Source: CAZCTO01 sp964501725
Lineage (GTDB): Bacteria; Bacillota; Clostridia; Saccharofermentanales; Saccharofermentanaceae
Direction: 5' to 3'
DNA: 57,999 nucleotides
Assembly (NCBI GenBank): GCA_964501725.1
Contig: CAZCTO010000016.1
Location: 1-57,999 of the forward strand
Of the stretch, positions 17,929 to 26,963 are shown in pieces (position 1 is the first letter of the stretch; every line of letters begins with the position of its first letter). The notes below the pieces were generated by a model. The model did no database searches, was not told the DNA's origin, and was given only the letters and a program-made list of their open reading frames with translations. Position numbers and translations under genes: made by a program.

Positions 17929-19899
17929 TTATTTTCCCGTCTTATCACTTTGCTCCGCATAATCTTCTTCCGACAAAAGAACGTATTCATCATAAATCTC
18001 GGCCAGTATCTTTCCGTTTGAGGCATACTCCGCATATACTTCCGGGGCAGTGTCTTTTGAAAAGGAATCTTCGGCCGCTTTTTGCAGTATCTCAATTTCC
18101 TCAATTCGTTTTTCGAGCATGCGGAGGCGTTCTTTTCGCAGAGCGGTTTCACGACGCTCCTTGGAACGATTGACGCCCCGCGCACGTACATCGCCTGAAT
18201 TATTCCGGGAGCTTCTCTCATCCGATTCCATTCCTGCAGATGAAGCGGCGATAGGGGAGGCTTGCTTTTCCGCTTTCAAAGCCTCATCGCTGATGGTTGC
18301 CGCCAAACGGTACTCTGAATATGAATTGTAAGGAACTATTCGTTTGCTGATGAAGCCAAGAATGCCGCTGGCACATTTATCAATGAAATAGCGGTCATGA
18401 CTGACGGCAATGATCGCGCCGTTGTAATGACTCAGCGCATCTTCGAGAATTTCACGGGACTCAATGTCCAGATGGTTAGTCGGCTCGTCGAGGAAAAGAA
18501 TGTCCGGCTTCTCCTGCAGAAGACAGCACAGAAAAAGACGGGAACGCTCGCCGCCGGAGAGAACCGATATTTTCTTGTAAACATCAATATCACAGAATCC
18601 GAATCTTGCCAACAGATTCCGGGCTTGCGTCATGGTTAGATCATCGTGCGAGAGCAATTCATCGTATACAGTGCTGTCCTCGTTATCAAACGGGACAAAT
18701 TGCCCCATATAACCGGATTTCGCTTTCGCTGAAATGAGGACATCACCTTCAAATGATGGAATACGACCTAAAAGCAGATTAAGCATAGTTGTTTTCCCGC
18801 AACCATTCGGGCCGGCCAAAAACAATTTATCACATGCTTTTAAATGAAAAGATGCACCGCGGAAAAGAATCTTTCCCGGATCAAAACTCATTCCGACTGA
18901 TCTTGCCTGCAGTATCAATCGATTCGGATCACCCTCGCGTGCGTCAGGGAGCAGTGTGAAACTCATTTTCCCGGAGTGACCGCCCAATCGTTTTTTCTCG
19001 GCTTCCAGACGGTCCGACAGCTTTGCGACTACCTTCTCACGCGCATGATAGGAGGACATTTTCCGATGCGAAAGCATCGTTTGCGTTACGTCCTGCTGGC
19101 GAGAAAGCTCGTCTTCCAGTCCGTCAATCAGTCGTTTCTGATCTTCGAGATTCTGCTTCTTCTGCTGACAGAACGCGGTGTAATTTCCGGGATAAGAGCG
19201 AATCGAGCCGCTTTCAAGCTCGAAAATCATCGATGAAGTCTTATCGATGAAATACCGGTCATGCGAAATCAGAAGAACAGCTCCTTTATATTTTGATAAA
19301 AAACGTTCAAGCCATTCCATAGCCGCCGCGTCCAGGTGATTCGTCGGCTCGTCCAGAAGCAGCAAGTCCGGCTTTCGGACAATCAGGCGAGCCAGGCCGA
19401 CCCGCATTTTCTCGCCGCCGGAAAGGGAGGAGATGGAACGGGAAAAATCAAAATCAACAAGCCCCAGGCCGGCTAAGGCCTCTTTCATACGGTGCTCGAA
19501 ATCATATCCGCCGATTGCCTCAAAGTGCGCAACAGCAACGGAATATTGATTGAGTAGTGCGGCTGACGGGGCGCCGGAACAGGAGGCAATCTCTTTTTCG
19601 AGCCTTGCGACATTTTGCTCCGCCTCAATCAGTTCGCGACTTTTGAGCGCGTTGTCTCCGAAATCCTGCTCATCGACATTTTGAGAGAGATATCCGATGA
19701 GAGTGTTTTTGCTGACATTTACCGTCCCGGAATCCGGTGGTATCTTGCCCTCAATGATCTTAAAAAGCGTTGTTTTACCGGTGCCGTTACTGCCGATTAA
19801 GGCAATGCGGTCACCGTCATTTACAGCAAAAGAAATGCCGCTCAGAACGGAATGACCGAAAAATGATTTGGCAATATTTTGAACGGACATCAGTTGCAT
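17929..19899 (-). CDS. ABC-F family ATPase (ribosome-associated translation factor)
   Basis: A 656-residue soluble protein with two ABC cassettes and no membrane domain. Cassette 1: Walker A GSNGTGKT, signature LSGGEKMRVGLARL, Walker B LLLLDEPTNHLD. Cassette 2: Walker A GPNGCGKT, signature LSGGERSRLFLCCL, Walker B ILFLDEPTNHLD. A charged linker (SRQQDVTQTMLSHRKMSS region) and a C-terminal coiled coil with EKRIEEIEILQKAAE complete the fold. The start at 19899 has GGAGG seven bases upstream; longer starts have none. ABC-F proteins act on the ribosome E site, in translation quality control or ribosome protection against antibiotics. The layout fits the housekeeping YdiF/Uup-like group, but resistance cannot be ruled out. 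Confidence 0.92.
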   Translation of the reverse strand: MQLMSVQNIAKSFFGHSVLSGISFAVNDGDRIALIGSNGTGKTTLFKIIEGKIPPDSGTVNVSKNTLIGYLSQNVDEQDFGDNALKSRELIEAEQNVARLEKEIASCSGAPSAALLNQYSVAVAHFEAIGGYDFEHRMKEALAGLGLVDFDFSRSISSLSGGEKMRVGLARLIVRKPDLLLLDEPTNHLDAAAMEWLERFLSKYKGAVLLISHDRYFIDKTSSMIFELESGSIRSYPGNYTAFCQQKKQNLEDQKRLIDGLEDELSRQQDVTQTMLSHRKMSSYHAREKVVAKLSDRLEAEKKRLGGHSGKMSFTLLPDAREGDPNRLILQARSVGMSFDPGKILFRGASFHLKACDKLFLAGPNGCGKTTMLNLLLGRIPSFEGDVLISAKAKSGYMGQFVPFDNEDSTVYDELLSHDDLTMTQARNLLARFGFCDIDVYKKISVLSGGERSRLFLCCLLQEKPDILFLDEPTNHLDIESREILEDALSHYNGAIIAVSHDRYFIDKCASGILGFISKRIVPYNSYSEYRLAATISDEALKAEKQASPIAASSAGMESDERSSRNNSGDVRARGVNRSKERRETALRKERLRMLEKRIEEIEILQKAAEDSFSKDTAPEVYAEYASNGKILAEIYDEYVLLSEEDYAEQSDKTGK

Positions 19900-20058
19900 C
19901 GCAAACCCTCCACCGAAACATATTATATCAAACCTTCCCCGAATGGGAACGCAATCATTCAGACAAAGCAGTTGCATCCGGGCGCAGAGCCCCGGACGTT
20001 AATGCGAATCGTATTCGATTTGTTGAAATGAAAAGAATATCAATCCGGAAAATTCAAA

Positions 20059-21003
20059 TCAGAAAATATTCTTGCCCTTACAAAGATCAACTTCAGCTTG
20101 CAGTGTTACATGGCTGACGCCGTACTTTTCGATCAGGAGATTTTGTATCTTACCGTAAATCGGCTCGACCTCGCAGAGGGACATATCATCCATATCGATG
20201 TGTGCCTCAAAGTGTATCGTCCGGTCATCCACCATCCAGGTGTGGATATGATGAATGTTATTGACATGCTCGATCGACTCAATATCCGCCTTTATCTGAT
20301 TGTAGTTAAGCGGCGCGGCGCTTTGCATCAGAATGTTCGTGGTCTGACGGATTATTTCCCAGGATTTCCAAATAATGAAGAGGGAAACGAACAAAGTAAT
20401 GAGTGGGTCCACCCAGATCACACCCCAAAACCGTATCGCAAGTCCGCCCAAAACCACGCCGACCGAAGAGAGAGTATCGCCGAGAAGATGCATGAAGCTG
20501 GACCGTATGTTCAAATTTTTCTTTGAGTCTTTCCGGAGAACAAGAACCGAAGCGAGGTTAGCCACAAGTCCGATCAACGCAATGACAGTCATCAGGGATC
20601 CGTCAATCGTTTCAGGAGAGTTCCATCGCCGGACAGCCTCGAAAATCAGGAATAACGAGATTGAAAGAAGAACGGATGCGTTGATAAATGCGGTCAGAAT
20701 TTCGATACGTTTGTAGCCGAATGTTTTTTTGGAATCTTTTGGACGCTTGGAGACGCGGTTTGCCACGTAGCTGAGCACTAAGGCAGAAGAGTCGCCGGCA
20801 TTGTGAAGACTGTCTGAAAGAAGCGATAGACTTCCGGATATAATGCCCCCCAGAAATTCAGTCAAGGTAATCACGACATTGAGACACGTGACCCAAAATA
20901 TTTTACTGCCGGACACGCCTTCAGTGGAATGAGCATGATCATGCCCGTGCGAATTCTGTCGGACATTATTATTAGCGGAATGGTCATGAGTATCTATATT
21001 CAT
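20059..21003 (-). CDS. Cation diffusion facilitator (zinc/cobalt efflux, CzcD/ZitB type)
   Basis: Proton-coupled exporter of divalent metals. The 314-residue protein has a histidine-rich N-terminus (HGHDHAHS near residue 20), six membrane segments, and metal-site motifs in TM2 (SDSLHNAGD) and TM5 (HLLGDTLSS). This HxxxD type of site marks zinc transporters. A C-terminal cytoplasmic domain carries the HIHTWMVDDRTIHFEAHIDM stretch. Length is typical. AGGAG precedes the start by ten bases. It faces the DUF4405-like gene divergently across about 335 bases. Confidence 0.93.
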   Translation of the reverse strand: MNIDTHDHSANNNVRQNSHGHDHAHSTEGVSGSKIFWVTCLNVVITLTEFLGGIISGSLSLLSDSLHNAGDSSALVLSYVANRVSKRPKDSKKTFGYKRIEILTAFINASVLLSISLFLIFEAVRRWNSPETIDGSLMTVIALIGLVANLASVLVLRKDSKKNLNIRSSFMHLLGDTLSSVGVVLGGLAIRFWGVIWVDPLITLFVSLFIIWKSWEIIRQTTNILMQSAAPLNYNQIKADIESIEHVNNIHHIHTWMVDDRTIHFEAHIDMDDMSLCEVEPIYGKIQNLLIEKYGVSHVTLQAEVDLCKGKNIF

Positions 21004-21338
21004 ACGAAAGTCGCTCCTGTTTTTTAATTAACCAGAACATTTAATCATAGAAGTGATGCCGGGAAAACACGATTTGTTACACTATCCGGTAACTTATAAG
21101 ATATTTCGATGAAAACTGGAGCTTCATGCGAGGCACCCTACGGAATCTCCGGTGGTATATTCTATTAATTTCATATTATAGATAGTTTGATCGTTTCATG
21201 GAACGACAAGCGTTTTGGATTTACGGAAGAATTGCCGCAAATTAACACTGAAAATGGTTTAATCTGAATATCAACTATATTATAATAATAACAAAATTGA
21301 ATAGATTACAAATTCATCTTGAGACGAGGGGATGCTAT
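21004..21338 (+). other. Divergent intergenic region between CDF exporter and cytochrome-b-like gene
   Basis: 335 AT-rich bases without a convincing gene. A TATAAT at 21281-21286, with TTTAAT at 21258-21263 and 17-base spacing, is a weak candidate promoter for the rightward gene. No clear metal-regulator palindrome, riboswitch or hairpin was found by eye. Confidence 0.4.
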
Positions 21339-22412
21339 ATGTCCGAAAGATCAGCAAAGACCGATAAGAAAAAAACGCTCTACATCAAAATCATGTTGGA
21401 CATTATACTTACAATAGTCTGGGCTATTCTCATGGTATATCCGTTGACAGGCGCTTTTTGGCATGAGTGGATCGGACTTCTGGCAATCGGCTTAGTTGTT
21501 ATTCATAATCTTTTTAATATCCGTTGGATTATTAACATGGGCAAGAAGTTATTTACTTCAAAATTCACCATGAACAGCTTCAAATTTGTTCTTTCCTTTC
21601 TGCTTTTGATTCTTATGCTTTTTTGCGGTATTAGCGGAATACTCATTGCAAAAAAGATTGATTTCCCTATATATGCCTCAAACTTCTCCCTTTGGGCGTA
21701 CCTACATCACTTATCTTCCTACGCACTCATTATTCTAATTTCAATTCACATCGGAATTCATGGAAAAATGCTTCTGTCGTTATGCCGAAACACATTCAAA
21801 TGGAAAAGAGAAAGCAGAACAAGAAGTATTGTACTTAAGATTCTTGCTTTATTAATCATGGCATGGGGCGTTAAGGCGTCACTGGAATATAAAATACCAT
21901 TGCCGGCAGATTCGGAAACATCTAAAGAAAAGAATATAAAAACCATAAAGTCTGTTACTTTACAAACGAAGAAAACGGAGGAGACAACGGAGCCGGATAA
22001 GCCGGATTCCGGGAAAGATGAGACACAACCGTCCGATGACGGTGCTGACAAAGAGGCAGCTCTCAATGAATTCCTAAGCGGCCTTTACTGCACGGAATGT
22101 CGCAGGCACTGCTCGCTACTGGCACCGCAATGTATGTCCGGTGAAATACAGGCGGAAGATGCCACTGCGGAATTTGAAATGCAATACCAGAGTGAAGCAA
22201 GGGAAACCGAGACGTTCACGGAAACACTTCCGCTCGAGACATTTTCGGCAGGGAACAGAAGAGCAAAAGACGAAGCGACGCTTCAGGAGATTGCTCCAAT
22301 TATGGGCTTTTGGATTCTTGGGGCGCACTATGCAGTCCGGATTGTTGATTACACAAAAAGCAAATCCGCTCGGGGCTCTTCACTTCCTCCGCACAAGAAA
22401 AAACGCCAGTAA
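21339..22412 (+). CDS. Cytochrome-b-like membrane protein (DUF4405-like) with C-terminal cysteine cluster
   Basis: A 357-residue protein. Residues 15-180 hold about five hydrophobic segments with histidines inside or next to the helices (H42, H56, H123-H124, H137, H141), resembling the four-helix DUF4405/cytochrome b-type core that can ligate haem. A polar Lys/Glu/Thr linker (190-245) follows and then a CX2CX3CX6C cluster (C251, C254, C258, C265), like a metal or Fe-S site, and an amphipathic tail. The start at 21339 has GAGGGG seven bases upstream. It is not part of an obvious operon. A role in membrane electron transfer is inferred; haem and metal binding are untested. Confidence 0.6.
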   Translation: MSERSAKTDKKKTLYIKIMLDIILTIVWAILMVYPLTGAFWHEWIGLLAIGLVVIHNLFNIRWIINMGKKLFTSKFTMNSFKFVLSFLLLILMLFCGISGILIAKKIDFPIYASNFSLWAYLHHLSSYALIILISIHIGIHGKMLLSLCRNTFKWKRESRTRSIVLKILALLIMAWGVKASLEYKIPLPADSETSKEKNIKTIKSVTLQTKKTEETTEPDKPDSGKDETQPSDDGADKEAALNEFLSGLYCTECRRHCSLLAPQCMSGEIQAEDATAEFEMQYQSEARETETFTETLPLETFSAGNRRAKDEATLQEIAPIMGFWILGAHYAVRIVDYTKSKSARGSSLPPHKKKRQ

Positions 22413-22482
22413 TCTTTTCTTCGGACTGCTCATTTGATGATAATAAAGCAATCAGATTATCAGTTACGCTAAAAATTCCGGA

Positions 22483-23565
22483 TCAGTTTACGGACGCGAA
22501 ATCCTTCATAAATTGAATCAACGCATCGATTCCTTCTTCCGGCATTGCATTGTAAATGGAAGCTCTCATTCCGCCGGCGATTCGATGACCCTTTAAGTTG
22601 ACTAATCCGGCCTTCGCTGCTTCTTTACAGAAAAGCTTATCTTTTTCTTCATTACCCGTAACAAAAGTGACGTTCATCATCGAGCGAAATTCCTTCTGAA
22701 CCGGCGCGATATAATAGTCGGATGAATCAATGTAATCGTAGAGTTTTTGTGCCTTCCGACGATTAATCACCGCCATTTTGTCAACGCCGCCGATCTCATC
22801 GCGAACCCATTCAATAATTAATTTAGCGATGTATATGGAATAACACGGGGGAGTGTTGTACATACTGTCATTTGTGGCCGCAACCTTGTAACTCAGCATG
22901 GTGGGTGTGAAATCACGCTCAAATCCGATCATGTCGTCACGGACAATGACTATGGTTAAGCCCGCGGGCCCCATGTTTTTCTGTGCTCCGGCATAAAGAA
23001 GCGCAAATCTGGACACGTCAATCGGTTCGGACAAAATGCAGGAAGAGATATCCGCAACCAACGGAATGTTTCCCGTGTCGGGAACGGAAGGGAATTTAGA
23101 CCCGAATATTGTATTGTTATAGCAAATGTGTACATAATCCGCATCCGGACGAATATCAGACACGGAAAATTCAGGTATATATGTATATTTCTTATCCTTA
23201 CTGGATGCCAGAACAACCACATCGCCATAACGTGCAGCCTCTTGATATGCCTTCTCGGAAAATTGGCCGCTGACCACGTAATCCGCTTTACCGGACTTGT
23301 TCATCAGATTCAGCGGAACGGCGGCAAATTGCATTGATGCGCCGCCCTGAAGAAACAGAATTTTGTAATTGTCCGGTATATTCATGACTTCCCGCAACAG
23401 AGTCTCCGTTTGCAAAATTATCTCTTCATAAACTGCGGATCGATGACTCATCTCCATCACTGACATTCCGCAGCCCTTGTAATCGGTCATTTCAGCGGCT
23501 GCGGTCTCAAGTACTTTTAGCGGCAACATCGAAGGTCCCGCCGAAAAATTATAAACTCTGCTCAT
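22483..23565 (-). CDS. serC: Phosphoserine aminotransferase
   Basis: PLP enzyme of the serine pathway (3-phosphohydroxypyruvate plus glutamate to phosphoserine). The 360-residue protein begins with the family signature YNFSAGPSMLP and contains MEMSHRS, FLQGGAS, the PLP lysine in YAGAQKNMGPAG (near residue 197) and NTPPCYSIYI, ending with GGMRASIYNAMPEEG. Length is normal. The start at 23565 has AGAGGT upstream and gives the canonical N-terminus; the longer frame to 23604 is not conserved-looking. No serA lies next to it. Confidence 0.97.
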   Translation of the reverse strand: MSRVYNFSAGPSMLPLKVLETAAAEMTDYKGCGMSVMEMSHRSAVYEEIILQTETLLREVMNIPDNYKILFLQGGASMQFAAVPLNLMNKSGKADYVVSGQFSEKAYQEAARYGDVVVLASSKDKKYTYIPEFSVSDIRPDADYVHICYNNTIFGSKFPSVPDTGNIPLVADISSCILSEPIDVSRFALLYAGAQKNMGPAGLTIVIVRDDMIGFERDFTPTMLSYKVAATNDSMYNTPPCYSIYIAKLIIEWVRDEIGGVDKMAVINRRKAQKLYDYIDSSDYYIAPVQKEFRSMMNVTFVTGNEEKDKLFCKEAAKAGLVNLKGHRIAGGMRASIYNAMPEEGIDALIQFMKDFASVN

Positions 23566-23724
23566 CAAAGAATACCTCTGTTTCTCGGTTGAATCCGGAT
23601 TCATCCATGCGGAAAGACTCTTCCGAACGAATTAAACAGAATTATATCATAAAGCAGTGAAATGAATTAATAAGTTTCAACTTTTGCCTGCGGTATTCCG
23701 AATAAAACGCGATGAACACAGCCA

Positions 23725-23753
23725 TTAACGAGGAGTCCATTCCGGATTATAAT
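23725..23753 (+). promoter_or_regulatory. Predicted promoter of the zinc-ribbon gene
   Basis: TTAACG (23725-23730) and TATAAT (23748-23753) with a 17-base spacer, 130 bases before the start at 23883. The rest of the 317-base gap between serC and this gene shows no other element, apart from an ATTATA on the minus strand at 23641-23646 that may be the serC -10 box. Confidence 0.55.
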
Positions 23754-23882
23754 AAAAGCAGAAGTCAAAAAAGATTGATAATTGCCGCTCCGCATTCCGT
23801 CTGAGCCGTTCAGAACGAACGTAGCAAAACTGTTCGGATAGATTCTATCCGGTCGATTTAGTATATTCGGAGGGTGATGATT

Positions 23883-25333
23883 ATGAAGTGTGTATTTTGC
23901 GGATCTGAAGTTCCGGGGAATGCCCGGTTTTGTCTGAATTGCGGTAAGGAAATCCTGCGAACAGGTTCAGAAGAGACAATTTTTGTTTCCCCGGATTCCA
24001 GTATAGAAAATGATGCCCGGGGAAAGCATACCGAAGTGCCAAAGGAACCGCTTTTTTCAATCAAACAGCAACGAATTCTCGTGGTTACCGGAATTATTGC
24101 CGCAGCGGCATTGGTTATGCTCGGAATAATATGGGGTATTGTGTCAATCAGGAACGGTCTGAGAGATCATAAAGACGGGATAAAAGGCCGCGACTTTAGC
24201 GCGGTGAGTCAAACATCTCTTCAGACAATGGGCACCACCGCGTCGGTGACCACTTCCCAAAGTGAGACAGTTCCGACGGAAACCACTCTTTCGCCGCAGG
24301 AGATCAATTCGATACTGCTCGATGATTACCTGGAAGACACGTTGATACCGCTTTACGGACAAGCGGATTTGTCCCCGTTTACACTCACATATCAATGGTA
24401 TGCAGGCTTCTCGGACTTGACTCAATTTATGCCGGAGGATCGAAAAGGTATCGTAACCAGCACCAAAGAAGACTTGAACGGAGACGGAATGGAAGAAATG
24501 CTGGTAGTGATCGCGCGGACTTTCGCTCCACCGGAAACACACACGGATCCTCACACAAGTTATACTTATGAGACTCATTTTGACGGCATCGAAGTAAAAA
24601 GTTTTTCACGTTGTCTCGGGCGTGGTTCAGGAAATGCTCAGTGATAATAGAGCAATGGTGTTTGATGATGTATTTATGTATCCCAGCAAAGTTGCAATGC
24701 AAATCTGCATTCTTGAAAGCGGCGGTATAAAATATATTTATATCCTGGCTTATACTTATCATGACCAGGAGGGCGGCACGGATATTTTCAATCATGAATT
24801 TTATGAAGTCTCGGAAACCGGAATTCACTGCGCGAGCACTACACGTACCCGGGACGGAATCATATATGACGTTCTTGATTCGACATCAGGGGATTTATGG
24901 GGTACAGTCATTTTCAACATTTGGGACGGGGATTTACTCGAAAATTACTATACGGCAATTAGGGCAAGGCTCGAACCGTTCGGGTTGGATTGCTCTTTTA
25001 TGGATTCCTACTATAGTGAAATTGCGGCATACGATATGGTCGATTCGATTACATCTTCTACCGGTAGCAATAATACCGGGATCCCGCTGTCCGATCAAAT
25101 CGGAAATATTCGTGTGATAACAATTGTGAATGGCACGAATGATGACTCCACGCAAACGTATGACATCTCCTGACGGCGGATTCACAACCATCATCGTTGA
25201 CGTACTTGTCCTTACGGAATATAAAAAAACGGGAATCGGAAAAGAAACGTTGCCCCGGTCATTGGCAATTTTTCGCGGACGTCTGGAAAAAGATCAAAAG
25301 ATCATGGTAAACTTGATGGCGGAAAAGGAATGA
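23883..25333 (+). pseudogene. Zinc-ribbon, single-pass membrane protein gene broken by two apparent frameshifts
   Basis: Three overlapping frames read as one protein. Part 1 (23883-24644) has a C4 zinc ribbon (C3, C6, C17, C20), a membrane helix (about residues 62-82), a Ser/Thr linker and an EF-hand-like DLNGDGMEEM. Part 2 (frame open from 24598 to 25173) continues with VVQEMLSDNR and a beta-rich domain. Part 3 (frame open 25130 to 25333) gives GGFTTIIVDVLVLTEYK. Each junction needs the same change, one surplus base; the first lies at or just after the A5/T5 tract (24596-24606), the second between 25130 and 25173. The part 3 stop leaves only 24 bases to the next gene, which supports it as the original end. 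The start at 23883 has GGAGGG eight bases upstream. Sequencing error in homopolymers, or true decay, could explain this. Confidence 0.6.
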
Positions 25334-25357
25334 GCCCCTCCTGCCGAAAGGATTATT

Positions 25358-26662
25358 ATGAGAATTGATTCAAGTGCGATCCAGTCGGTTTGCATTCCGG
25401 AAATGCGCCGGATATGGCTTCAGTCACCGGATGTTTTTCCGGATTTTCTGTGTGAAATCCCCGACCAATTCAGATCGGATAACGAAAAGTTTTTTCGGGC
25501 GACCATTCACAAAATACAGAAAATAATTTCGAAGTTCCCGGTCGATCCCGCCGTCATGGCCGGGTTCAACCGGAAGAAGAGACTGACATGGAAAAAGCAG
25601 ATGACCACCCAGGTTTTTTATATTTTGAAGCATGAAAATGCGCTGGGAATTCATCGGGTTATGTCTCAAGAGCGAATCGCGTCTTTTTATGAAGAATTGG
25701 AAGCATTTATTGCACTGTGCCGTTCTTTTTCGCCCGAGTTGAACATTGAGGGGATCGGGCAGGCAATTCGTAATTACACCGTTTACGCGATGTTTGTCGA
25801 ATTGTCCCGCGGGACCCCCGGTCTCAATCCGGCAGCATTCGGATACAGTATGCTTTATCCTTTCACCGATAACTATATCGACAGCAGCGATCACTCCGAT
25901 ACGGAAAAAAAGCAGTACAATCAAATGATCCGTGAAACGATCGCCGGTCGGGAAGTTGAGCCGCTTCCCGGTCATCAGGAAAAAACGATTGCGCTTCTGC
26001 GGATGATCGCGGAGAAATATCCCCGTGAAAAGGATGGTTCAATTCTCACTCTTCTTCAAATGATGCAAGAGGCCCAGGAGAACAGCCTGCGTCAGCAAAG
26101 AAGAGGAGAGCAATTACCTGCGGCCGAGCGCCTTGATATTTCGCTCTTTAAGGGTGGTTTGTCCGTATTGATCGATCGTTGTTTTGTGGATCGGGAATTG
26201 TCTATAGAAGATATGCTCTTTTACTTCGGATTCGGCTTCTTTCTTCAGCTGGCCGATGATCTTCAGGATATCGGTCCCGATTTCGAATCCGGGCATCAGA
26301 CACTCTTGAATCTGGAAATGAACCCGGAGGCATGCGGGAAAACCGTCAACAAGCTTTTCTGGTTTGTCAGGGAGATTACTGAATCGTATGTATCTTCAAA
26401 CGAGGATTTCAAGCAGTTTGTGCTCCAAAATTGCTATATGCTCCTTTGCACCTCGGTGATCGGGAGTAAAGAGTTTTTCTCGCATGAATATACGGAGCGT
26501 CTTCAGAAATATATGCCTGTGTCCGGGCAATTTTGGGAAAGCTCCCGGAGTAATCCGCTTCGTATCGGTAATGATACTCCGACAACCGATGATCCAAGCC
26601 GCTTTTCCGAAGAGAAAATGCTGGAGATGCTTGATGTTATGATCGGTCGTTTCGCGGAATAG
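25358..26662 (+). CDS. Isoprenoid-synthase-fold protein (class 1 isoprenoid biosynthesis enzyme-like)
   Basis: A 434-residue, almost entirely helical soluble protein. Two aspartate-rich motifs stand at the spacing of class I isoprenoid synthases: TDNYID (170-175) and ADDLQD (299-304), the latter inside FFLQLADDLQDIGPD, similar to the second aspartate motif of trans-prenyl synthases. The first motif is reminiscent of the DUF2600/YtpB large terpene synthases. Such enzymes bind a prenyl diphosphate through magnesium at these aspartates. Whether this one is active, and on what, is unknown; no other terpenoid genes are adjacent. GAAAGGA precedes the start. The broken zinc-ribbon gene lies 24 bases upstream, so they may share a transcript. 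Confidence 0.6.
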   Translation: MRIDSSAIQSVCIPEMRRIWLQSPDVFPDFLCEIPDQFRSDNEKFFRATIHKIQKIISKFPVDPAVMAGFNRKKRLTWKKQMTTQVFYILKHENALGIHRVMSQERIASFYEELEAFIALCRSFSPELNIEGIGQAIRNYTVYAMFVELSRGTPGLNPAAFGYSMLYPFTDNYIDSSDHSDTEKKQYNQMIRETIAGREVEPLPGHQEKTIALLRMIAEKYPREKDGSILTLLQMMQEAQENSLRQQRRGEQLPAAERLDISLFKGGLSVLIDRCFVDRELSIEDMLFYFGFGFFLQLADDLQDIGPDFESGHQTLLNLEMNPEACGKTVNKLFWFVREITESYVSSNEDFKQFVLQNCYMLLCTSVIGSKEFFSHEYTERLQKYMPVSGQFWESSRSNPLRIGNDTPTTDDPSRFSEEKMLEMLDVMIGRFAE

Positions 26663-26674
26663 GCAGAGTTGTAA

Positions 26675-26839
26675 TTAATCCGGGTTAGTCGGCCGTTGCG
26701 AGTGTAAGAGAGAAGAAGTCGCATCCGCAAGGACAAAGAAGCCCAAGAGAATAAACACAATACCGAGCATACCGATGATGATACGGTATGCTTTTTTATG
26801 AATGAATTTCTTGATTGTGATGCCTGATTTAATCGACAA
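26675..26839 (-). CDS. Possible small membrane protein (54 aa), competing with a terminator
   Basis: An open frame starting with TTG encodes a basic N-terminus (KKFIHKKAYR), one hydrophobic helix (IIIGMLGIVFILLGFFVLAD) and a short polar tail. This pattern resembles real small membrane proteins. Against it: the start is TTG with a weak ribosome site, and the frame runs through a hairpin that makes a good terminator on the other strand. Confidence 0.3.
   Translation of the reverse strand: MSIKSGITIKKFIHKKAYRIIIGMLGIVFILLGFFVLADATSSLLHSQRPTNPD
26766..26797 (+). terminator. Intrinsic terminator downstream of the isoprenoid-synthase-like gene
   Basis: AGCATACCG (26766-26774) pairs perfectly with CGGTATGCT (26784-26792) around a nine-base loop and runs into TTTTTT. 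It lies about 100 bases after the stop codon. Confidence 0.75.
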
Positions 26840-26884
26840 TTTTCAAAAAGAGCCTTGAATATGCAAGAAAATCAGCGAATCCTC

Positions 26885-26913
26885 TTGACGAAATAGTACG
26901 ATAGTCGTACAAT
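26885..26913 (+). promoter_or_regulatory. Promoter with overlapping MarR-type operator
   Basis: TTGACG (26885-26890) and TACAAT (26908-26913) have an ideal 17-base spacer. The spacer contains a perfect inverted repeat GTACGA-TAG-TCGTAC (26896-26910) that overlaps the -10 box. This is where a dimeric MarR repressor would block RNA polymerase, so autoregulation of the marR-SDR operon is likely. Confidence 0.75.
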
Positions 26914-26963
26914 ACGAGTAACGAACAAAATATCCGGTGATGATGAGTGAGGACTTCGCGAAA

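Noticed and set aside
24596..24606. A5-G-T5 tract as a programmed -1 frameshift signal
   Set aside because: The coding signal requires the opposite shift (skipping one base), there is no obvious downstream structure, and a second unexplained shift follows; error or decay is simpler.
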